36,564 bases of DNA from a virus. The notes below the pieces were generated by a model, which saw only the letters and a program-made list of their open reading frames with translations, had not been told where the DNA came from and did not search any database. Below, piece by piece: positions 1 to 5,723 of the stretch. The stretch spans positions 1 through 36,564 of the IMG/VR virus record IMGVR_UViG_3300010297_000019. One strand, 5' to 3'. Numbering within the stretch: the stretch's first letter is position 1; each line of letters opens with the position of its first letter. A program made the position numbers and the translations under genes.

Positions 1-590
1 ATAGTTGCAATATCATCACCACGATAGTAGACACCATTGGTATCACCATCGAAGAAAGATGCCTGCCAGAAGTAACAACCACCAGTTAGGTTAAAGATCG
101 CAGAAGCAGTAGGTTCATTAGTAGCAGTAATACCGAGACTACCCTGTACTGTGGGATACGGGACATATTTTGGAATGAACTTGGTTCGACGTAGGTCCGA
201 ACCAACAACAGAAGCACCACGAGGGACAATAATACCACCGCGAGTTGAATTAAACCTATAAAGAACATTGCTACTACTCGTCAGGTCAAAGTTAGTGTTA
301 GCATCAAACGGTTGAACATCATTGTAATCTGTTACCCCAGGTCTATTATCTAGAACGTAGTCAGAAGGATACAGATAGATCGAGAATGCGTCGAATTCAT
401 CATTACTCAGACCAACACGATAGGAGAATCGTGCCACTTCAAGAAACGCACGTTGTAATGTCTTAAACGGACGCAGTGCCGAGTTACCTCGGTTATCATA
501 TGCGTCCGATGCATCGAAGTCGTCAGGGTTGACGTAGATAATACGTCCAGTCCTAGACGTGATGATATTTTTAAGACGAGTTAGTGCCAT
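1..590 (-). CDS. Virion structural protein, partial (C-terminus beyond window)
   Basis: Reading the - strand from an ATG at 590 gives an open frame of 196 codons that runs off the left edge. It begins MALTRLKNIITSRTGRI and continues with a segment rich in Asn, Asp, Gly and Arg. This start is typical of a large structural protein conserved in T4-like cyanophages. Its opening (NPDDFDASDA, then RPFKTLQRAFLEVARF) resembles the first turn of a right-handed beta-helix, the fold used by many fibre-associated proteins, but that is inference. It is the last of three consecutive structural genes. A late-type box lies about 42 nt upstream. Exact role in the virion is unknown. Confidence 0.75.
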   Translation of the reverse strand, partial: MALTRLKNIITSRTGRIIYVNPDDFDASDAYDNRGNSALRPFKTLQRAFLEVARFSYRVGLSNDEFDAFSIYLYPSDYVLDNRPGVTDYNDVQPFDANTNFDLTSSSNVLYRFNSTRGGIIVPRGASVVGSDLRRTKFIPKYVPYPTVQGSLGITATNEPTASAIFNLTGGCYFWQASFFDGDTNGVYYRGDDIAT

Positions 591-631
591 TTATCGGGAT
601 TCCGTACTAGGGTCGCGGTTAGTCTCAGGAC

Positions 632-639
632 TATTTATT
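632..639 (-). promoter_or_regulatory. T4-type late promoter box AATAAATA
   Basis: The - strand reads AATAAATA, one mismatch from the T4 late consensus TATAAATA. It lies about 42 nt upstream of the ATG at 590 and overlaps the TAA stop of the preceding gene (638-640). Confidence 0.55.
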
Positions 640-2857
640 AAGGGGCAGCAGCACCTGCACCAGCGTCGTCACTATCACCCTTGCTGTTCAGAATAACTGT
701 GTAATCCTCAGATGCAGTCTCAAAACCAGATACACCGTAGGAAAGATCAGCGGCAGATGAATAAACTAAAAGATTCTGACCAGGACCAACAACAATGCCC
801 GTGATCTTATCATACTGATTAGCAGCAACGGATACATCATATGAGATGTAATCTTCTGCATTGGTATATGTGCTAGCAGTAGCACCTGCCTGATCACCAG
901 TACCAATACCATCGACAGCAAAGGTAAGGTTAGCAGCACCACCACCACCAAGAACAGCGTCAGTAGCAGTCAGAGTTTCTCCATCAACGTAGTTCTTACC
1001 ACCGTTCAACAGAGTAACAGTAGCAGCACCAGATCCATCGACTACAATAGAAACACTACAACCAGTTCCACTACCACCAGTAGGAGATACAGTGTAAGTA
1101 CCAGTAGAGCGTGATGGATCAGCAGCGGACACAGTATCAATAGCAAGAATTTTACCAGTGACAACCTCTGTCATGAGGCGGTTGGCATTAGTAAGTGTCG
1201 GTGTATCGTAGAATTGATCACCAACAGCGAAAGCAGCAGAAGCACCATCAAGAGAGATCTTCAATACGTTGCGTGCTTCATCAAAGTCATGCACATAACC
1301 CCAAGAACCAGATGTAACACCAGATGCCTGAATAGTATAAGTCGTGCCACCAAGTGTAAACTGGTCAGCAGCAGCAAATGCCTCATCACGCAGTTGATAG
1401 ATATAAATCTCTTCGTAAGCAGGCGTCAAAGATGTTGCAATAGAATAACCATATCCAGCATTATCATCAGCGGTGTTTGCAACAGCAGGTTCGGCATATG
1501 CATATAGGTTTAGCGCAGTTGCTTCGGTAACTTCAATTTCAAGATAACCATCAGTTCCAGCAGTACCGCCCTTAGTAACACCAGTAGTATATTCAACACC
1601 AGTCAAACCTTGTGTACCATCTTGTTCTTCTGACAGTCTAAATGGGTGACCAGTGTTAGATACATCACTCTGATCGTAGCGATAAGTTCTTTCATTATCG
1701 ATACCAGCAACAGTATCTCCTTCCAGGGGGAGAACATAAGGACCAGCAATATCATCCTGAGAGAGAATGAAACGGTCTACGTTTTCGATGTCATTAGAAC
1801 CCTGAGAGAAGTTCAGATCAATAGTTGCAGAAGATGTACCGCCAGCAACTGATTCTGCTTCTGTGAACCAGTTCAGATAATAGTCACCAGAGTCAGTAAG
1901 TTGAGTGATAGTACCACCATCAGTGTGGTCAACAGCAGATGTACCATACTGTCCACGTTCGACCGTAAGATCATTACCAGCAACAGCAGAGACAGCAAGA
2001 ATCTCGTTGTTAATTCTAATGAAAGAACCTTCAAGGAAACCAGTTGCATCAGTTACTGTCAAAGTAACATCAGCAGCGGCAAAAGTAGCACCCTCGTTAA
2101 TTGTTGTAGTGGTTGCAGAGTCGATGAAGGACTTAACGTATGTACCAGCAGGGATGGCAGAGGCAGTTGTGCCATACACACCACGAGTAACAGTAAGTTC
2201 GTTGTTTGCAGTATTAATACCAGAGGGATCAATCTGAATAATCTCAGTACCTGTTGCTATGGGAGATTCAGATACAAACAAAAGTGTATTATCAGCAAGA
2301 CCTGTGTTACGAGATACGTTGACAGTCGTTGCACTATTGCTTACATCAGCAGTAGTAAGATAAAGAAAACCTGTAACGGAATCAAAAGCACGAAGTGTAC
2401 CAGTCACACCAGAGAATGCACCTGTGATAGTCTCACCAAGTTGATAGATACCAATCAAGTTATCAGGCAATACTTCAATAGGATATACTTTGGCAACCTG
2501 CACATATCTGTTGATGGTAGCAGTATCTTTGTATACATCCAACAACTTGGCATTAGCACCATTGATACTTTCAATTACAGTACCAGGTATAGCATCAGCA
2601 AAGGTAATGCCAGGTGCAATTTTTAACTTATACGAACTAATTGGGTTACCTTTGCGAAACTTATACTGAGACGGCCAATCGCCATCTAGTGTAAGAATCT
2701 GATCATAGTCTCTCAGAGCAGCACGATAAGTAGCGGCGCTACCGCTCTGATTAGCAACAGTCAACACAGTTGATGCTGTTGATTCAATATCAACTCGATA
2801 GAGTTCTGTATTAGTAGTGGCAGCGGGTTTGGACGCTGCAAGTCTTCCTGCTGTCAT
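638..2857 (-). CDS. Virion structural protein, 739 aa, with internal duplicated module
   Basis: A 739-aa Ser/Thr/Ala/Gly-rich, beta-predicted protein placed between two other structural genes, as in many cyanomyoviruses. It has no signal peptide or membrane segment. Two modules of about 70 residues (roughly 174-243 and 252-320) repeat the pattern of a beta-rich block, a short NE/EII patch, then LTV-R-G-YGT and a final G-x-T. The first has LTVTRGVYGTTA and the second LTVERGQYGTSA. The C-terminus is low-complexity Gly/Ala/Asp. I infer a baseplate- or fibre-associated component. There are 7 nt between it and the upstream gene, so they are probably co-transcribed. The specific role is not recognisable. 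Confidence 0.75.
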   Translation of the reverse strand: MTAGRLAASKPAATTNTELYRVDIESTASTVLTVANQSGSAATYRAALRDYDQILTLDGDWPSQYKFRKGNPISSYKLKIAPGITFADAIPGTVIESINGANAKLLDVYKDTATINRYVQVAKVYPIEVLPDNLIGIYQLGETITGAFSGVTGTLRAFDSVTGFLYLTTADVSNSATTVNVSRNTGLADNTLLFVSESPIATGTEIIQIDPSGINTANNELTVTRGVYGTTASAIPAGTYVKSFIDSATTTTINEGATFAAADVTLTVTDATGFLEGSFIRINNEILAVSAVAGNDLTVERGQYGTSAVDHTDGGTITQLTDSGDYYLNWFTEAESVAGGTSSATIDLNFSQGSNDIENVDRFILSQDDIAGPYVLPLEGDTVAGIDNERTYRYDQSDVSNTGHPFRLSEEQDGTQGLTGVEYTTGVTKGGTAGTDGYLEIEVTEATALNLYAYAEPAVANTADDNAGYGYSIATSLTPAYEEIYIYQLRDEAFAAADQFTLGGTTYTIQASGVTSGSWGYVHDFDEARNVLKISLDGASAAFAVGDQFYDTPTLTNANRLMTEVVTGKILAIDTVSAADPSRSTGTYTVSPTGGSGTGCSVSIVVDGSGAATVTLLNGGKNYVDGETLTATDAVLGGGGAANLTFAVDGIGTGDQAGATASTYTNAEDYISYDVSVAANQYDKITGIVVGPGQNLLVYSSAADLSYGVSGFETASEDYTVILNSKGDSDDAGAGAAAP

Positions 2858-2864
2858 TTGTTAA

Positions 2865-4199
2865 TTACCATCCTGCCTGAAAAAATGATTGGAGTCTAAG
2901 TTGCCCACCAAGTACGGGAGCAGCGATTGCACCACCGAAGCTAACACCCAGTGCTGCTGTGTTGTTAGTGGAAAGAAGTGTTGCGTCGCCGTTAGGGAAC
3001 TGAATTGTAACTTCTTGGTCAATGTTTGATAGATCAATGTTGATCAAACCATTAAGATCATTAGGATTATTAATCCTCATGTCTTCCATTGTTTTGTTAA
3101 CAAGCGTTTGCGTTGCTAACTCAGAAACAATAACATTGGCGTCAGTTCCATTATTTAGAGGTGCAGCAAGAGAACCTTCGGGGAATGTCCACTGATAGTT
3201 TGTGTTGTCATTCAGGTTGCCAAGGTTGAATGTAATCTTCTTGGACGACTCCGCAGCGTCCTCAAAGATAGCACCTTTATAAACTTTGTTAGTAAGAGTT
3301 TGTGTTGATGCTTCACCAACAACAGTAACGTTCAAGTCGGGGAACGTAACAGTTCTATTACTAGTGAGAACACTAGAATTAAAGATTACATAATGAGTAG
3401 GATCATTCTCATCAGTAGAAGGAGTGTTTGAGAACGTGGGATTAACCATGTTCTTGTTATACACATCCTGCTGTGTCACATCATCCAACAGTGTGGACTG
3501 TGAAACAGCAACACCAAAGTCAGGTAGACGATAAATGTGCTGACCAGGTGCATCCCAAGCATCAGTCTCAAACTTAGCAATCTTAGATACATCAGTAGAA
3601 CCTGTGATGCTAAGATCAGAGTCTTTGATGATGATAGTCTTGTTCGTAATAGACTGATAGGTATCAGTAGCGACGAACGTTGTGACTGTATTTGCACCAA
3701 CCGAAGGGAAGTCGAATCGCTTCGTACCACCTGCGGTAGACACAGTATCTACATTAAAAACAACTTTCTTGGCGGCATTTTGATCACCGACAAAGAAAGT
3801 TGCAGAGTCTGTAAACTGCGCTTGACCAGTAACACTGAAATATCCAGAACCTTGTGGTTGAACAAACAGGTTTGCATTAGCAGCAGCACTGTCTTGAACC
3901 GCCATTCTAATGGTAGAAGAACCATCAGAGTTAGGATTTCTGGTTTGATACAATGACGCACTACCAAATGTAATGCCGATTTCATTGACTGCCGATTGGA
4001 ATAAACCAGTGTCTCGGTCCAAGTCAAACGCCAGTCCTGGCGCTGATGCAGATCCCGCAGAAATAGATCTGAAAAGTTGATTAACCTTAGACTTCCTGTT
4101 AGGGATCAGCGGGTCCGAGATAACAATCGGGAGAATTGCTTCCCCCGTTACCAGTTCATCAGCAATCGTATCAAGTTGTGATATTCTTTTAGTACCCAC
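2865..4199 (-). CDS. Virion structural (tail-fibre-like) protein, 444 aa
   Basis: A 444-aa protein beginning MGTKRISQLDTIADELVTGE, an opening shared by conserved cyanophage structural proteins. Three copies of a short repeat, SITNKTI, TLTNKVYKG and TLVNKTME, are spaced through the middle and C-terminal half. TLTNKT-type repeats are common in phage tail fibres and mark beta-structured shaft segments. The motif FDLDRDTGLFQ near the N-terminus also recurs in such proteins. A perfect late box stands 31 nt upstream. I infer a fibre or fibre-connector protein made late in infection; which fibre is not determined. Confidence 0.75.
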   Translation of the reverse strand: MGTKRISQLDTIADELVTGEAILPIVISDPLIPNRKSKVNQLFRSISAGSASAPGLAFDLDRDTGLFQSAVNEIGITFGSASLYQTRNPNSDGSSTIRMAVQDSAAANANLFVQPQGSGYFSVTGQAQFTDSATFFVGDQNAAKKVVFNVDTVSTAGGTKRFDFPSVGANTVTTFVATDTYQSITNKTIIIKDSDLSITGSTDVSKIAKFETDAWDAPGQHIYRLPDFGVAVSQSTLLDDVTQQDVYNKNMVNPTFSNTPSTDENDPTHYVIFNSSVLTSNRTVTFPDLNVTVVGEASTQTLTNKVYKGAIFEDAAESSKKITFNLGNLNDNTNYQWTFPEGSLAAPLNNGTDANVIVSELATQTLVNKTMEDMRINNPNDLNGLINIDLSNIDQEVTIQFPNGDATLLSTNNTAALGVSFGGAIAAPVLGGQLRLQSFFQAGW

Positions 4200-4229
4200 T
4201 GAGACTCACTTGGCGCTGTTCTTCCCTGT

Positions 4230-4237
4230 TATTTATA
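4230..4237 (-). promoter_or_regulatory. T4-type late promoter box TATAAATA
   Basis: Exact match to the T4 late consensus on the - strand, 31 nt upstream of the structural gene starting at 4199. The TAA stop of the upstream gene (4233-4235) is part of the box. Confidence 0.75.
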
Positions 4238-4532
4238 AGGTAACATCTCTGTGTCCTTTCGCTAATGAGATGACATCTGTATAGCGATCAGCATGTCGCT
4301 GATGGTACTCTCGCGCTTCGTCAAGTTCTGCCAAAAGTTCCTCATAGAACTGACGTGGACTGACATCCTCATCATTAAAGTAATCATTGATGCAGTCAGC
4401 AAGACGGTCCCTACGCTGTTTAGCGTAGATCTTGTTGTTGAATTCAACAGGATCAGGACTGACGATCTTAGGTGCTCCTTCAACGGTAGCATCTTTGAGG
4501 ATTTCTTCGTAGAATCTGTCGTCGGTCATCAT
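4233..4532 (-). CDS. Hypothetical protein, 99 aa
   Basis: A small acidic, helix-rich soluble protein (MMTDDRFYEEILKDATVEG...). It has no Cys pairs, no membrane segment and no recognised domain. The start is supported by an AAGGAAG ribosome-binding sequence and by an ATGA overlap with the stop of the upstream membrane-protein gene. A strong sigma70-type promoter lies 27-55 nt upstream, inside the 3' part of that gene, so it may be expressed early and independently of its neighbours. Function unknown. Confidence 0.7.
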   Translation of the reverse strand: MMTDDRFYEEILKDATVEGAPKIVSPDPVEFNNKIYAKQRRDRLADCINDYFNDEDVSPRQFYEELLAELDEAREYHQRHADRYTDVISLAKGHRDVTL

Positions 4533-4741
4533 GGTGCTTCCTTCACACGGACCTCAGTAGTATAGGCAGGTTGGGCAGATTTGTCAACCCTGTCCCAGTG
4601 TCTGATCACCCCTGCCACAATGAAACAATTAGTGATAAGGTAAGTGAGAAGTATAAAAGTCCGTATGATAGCCACTGAGTCTGCCTCTCGTTCATCTCTT
4701 CCCTCCTTTTGACCTAGTGCCTTTGCCCAGATTCTCCACAT
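4529..4741 (-). CDS. Small membrane protein, 70 aa
   Basis: One clear hydrophobic segment (about residues 24-45, containing TFILLTYLITNCFIVAGVI) follows a charged N-terminus starting MWRIWAKALGQKEG. The start at 4741 (ATG) is preferred over the in-frame TTG at 4753 because a GGAG sequence lies 6 nt before it. It begins 13 nt after the 3' end of the tRNA gene. The 3' portion also carries a sigma70-type promoter for the next gene. It probably inserts in the host inner membrane; function unknown. The embedded promoter leaves some doubt about how much selection acts on the C-terminal residues. Confidence 0.6.
   Translation of the reverse strand: MWRIWAKALGQKEGRDEREADSVAIIRTFILLTYLITNCFIVAGVIRHWDRVDKSAQPAYTTEVRVKEAP
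4559..4587 (-). promoter_or_regulatory. Sigma70-type promoter (TTGACA-17-TATACT)
   Basis: The -35 TTGACA (4582-4587) matches exactly and the -10 TATACT (4559-4564) matches 5 of 6, with 17 nt between. Transcription would start near 4552, giving a leader of about 20 nt before the ATG at 4532. The promoter lies inside the 3' end of the 70-aa membrane-protein gene. It would be read by host RNA polymerase early in infection. Confidence 0.65.
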
Positions 4742-4753
4742 AATTTTCTCCAA

Positions 4754-4827
4754 AGCCTGATGTCGGACTTGAACCGACGACCTACGGTTTACAAAACCGT
4801 TGCTCTATCCAGCTGAGCTAATCAGGC
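4754..4827 (-). tRNA. tRNA-Thr (anticodon UGU)
   Basis: The - strand folds into a complete cloverleaf. The acceptor stem is GCCTGAT with ATCAGGC; the D arm is GCTC/GAGC. The anticodon stem is ACGGT/ACCGT with loop TTTGTAA, giving anticodon UGU (Thr, codon ACA). The variable loop is AGGTC, and the T arm is GTCGG/CCGAC with loop TTCAAGT. The discriminator base is T and CCA is not encoded. Its first 10 nt overlap the end of the upstream gene, whose TAG stop is made of tRNA bases 8-10. Cyanomyoviruses commonly carry a few tRNAs that suit AT-richer phage codons. Confidence 0.95.
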
Positions 4828-5087
4828 ACATCTTGATAATTCTCAATGAGTTCAGACATCTCATAGAGAATCGGATGCATCTCCTCAGCAATCAGGTAGT
4901 CCGACCATCTATATAGGTCTTCCATCTTAATCTGAGGATTGGTGTTTGCTTCGGCAATAACATCACCGTCATGGGGATCAAACCCTTCATCCTCAAAGGT
5001 GAAGGGTAGTCCATTGATCATGAAGACGTTTACTATACATTCACATGAGTCAAGATAACAAAAAGCGTTACTTACTTTGTACTTCAT
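4818..5087 (-). CDS. Hypothetical protein, 89 aa
   Basis: A small acidic protein with two N-terminal Cys (FCYLDSCEC) followed by Asp/Glu-rich sequence; no known domain. Its stop codon and last two codons lie within the first 10 nt of tRNA-Thr, so tRNA processing from a shared transcript would cut the mRNA at the end of this frame. The start overlaps the upstream gene by 20 nt. Function unknown. Confidence 0.6.
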   Translation of the reverse strand: MKYKVSNAFCYLDSCECIVNVFMINGLPFTFEDEGFDPHDGDVIAEANTNPQIKMEDLYRWSDYLIAEEMHPILYEMSELIENYQDVPD

Positions 5088-5292
5088 GTGCTTCCTCTGC
5101 CATTAACTTGGCGATACGATAATCAATAGCGGCGAGTGCTTTTGAGTATGTGTCTGCCTTGTTACTATGTAGTGTGGATCCATCTTCATAGGCAAGAAGT
5201 GTATAGTGCCATTGGCAATCTATATCACTGAACCACAGTTTAATATCAACTGTTAAGTTCCTTCTGCATGTTGCTGAGCTCCTCATTGACAT
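5068..5292 (-). CDS. Hypothetical protein, up to 74 aa (start uncertain)
   Basis: An open frame with the core VDIKLWFSDIDCQWHYTLL and an Ala-rich helical C-terminus, resembling small conserved cyanophage proteins. In-frame ATGs exist only at 5292 and 5286, well inside the 3' end of the antitoxin-like gene. The residues they add (MSMRSSATCRRN) look non-native. A GAAGGA sequence lies just before the core, so a non-ATG start such as ATT or GTT near 5250 is possible. The C-terminal end overlaps the next gene by 20 nt. No function recognised. Confidence 0.5.
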   Translation of the reverse strand: MSMRSSATCRRNLTVDIKLWFSDIDCQWHYTLLAYEDGSTLHSNKADTYSKALAAIDYRIAKLMAEEAHEVQSK

Positions 5293-5527
5293 ACTGTCGT
5301 ACTCCTGCTGGGTCGGGTTGCCATCCCTCTGGCATGGGGAGGGGTGGGTTGTTAGCAGTCTCGATAACTTCGAGTGCTTTTCTGTACTCAGGGACGGGGA
5401 CCATCAAGACAGCTGGTTTGTTGTCCTGAGTGATCTTGATTGTATGACCTCTTTCAACGAGAGTCAAGCAGAAGTCAAAGTTTTCTTGAATTTCTTCAAG
5501 TTTTACTTCGATGATCTGTGCGTTCAT
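5246..5527 (-). CDS. Phd/YefM-like antitoxin-type protein, 93 aa
   Basis: The segment EVKLEEIQENFDFCLTLVER, then GHTIKITQDNKPAVLMVPVP and EYRKALE, follows the Phd/YefM fold: an N-terminal strand, a helix with an F-x-x-L core, a G-x-x-I-x-I-T hairpin, then AVLMV and EY. In toxin-antitoxin modules this domain binds operator DNA and the C-terminus neutralises a toxin. The start at 5527 is chosen because the upstream 45 codons overlap the preceding gene and look non-coding. No toxin-like gene (RelE, Doc or PIN) is adjacent. The C-terminal tail (PEGWQPDPAGVRQYVNEELS) could be a toxin-binding or unrelated extension. Confidence 0.65.
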   Translation of the reverse strand: MNAQIIEVKLEEIQENFDFCLTLVERGHTIKITQDNKPAVLMVPVPEYRKALEVIETANNPPLPMPEGWQPDPAGVRQYVNEELSNMQKELNS

Positions 5528-5528
5528 A

Positions 5529-5723
5529 TCAGTTAAAAATGTAGGTACGCTCGTCAGAGTCAAGTCGCTCTTGGAGGAAGGAACTGATGGTAGCGAAACC
5601 CTCAGCACCGTCTTCATTCCACTCGAACTGGACAGACTCTTGGTAACCACAGTCATCTTCAACGACGATCTTACGCTCGTTGAAGTGGATGTAGGCGTGG
5701 TTGATGAAGGAAGGAGACATCAT
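5529..5723 (-). CDS. Hypothetical protein, 64 aa
   Basis: Small acidic protein (MMSPSFINHAYIHFNERKIV...). The ATG at 5723 overlaps the TAA stop of gp5 in a TAATG junction, so translation is probably coupled. The upstream in-frame codons belong to gp5 in another frame. It may be a small beta-alpha domain; no family recognised. It sits between gp5 and the Phd-like gene. Confidence 0.6.
   Translation of the reverse strand: MMSPSFINHAYIHFNERKIVVEDDCGYQESVQFEWNEDGAEGFATISSFLQERLDSDERTYIFN

Noticed and set aside
1901-2626. 241-aa + strand frame opposite the 739-aa structural gene
   Set aside because: Antisense to a clear gene; composition (Ser/Cys/Arg/Asn-rich, no family features) fits a shadow caused by codon bias on the coding strand.
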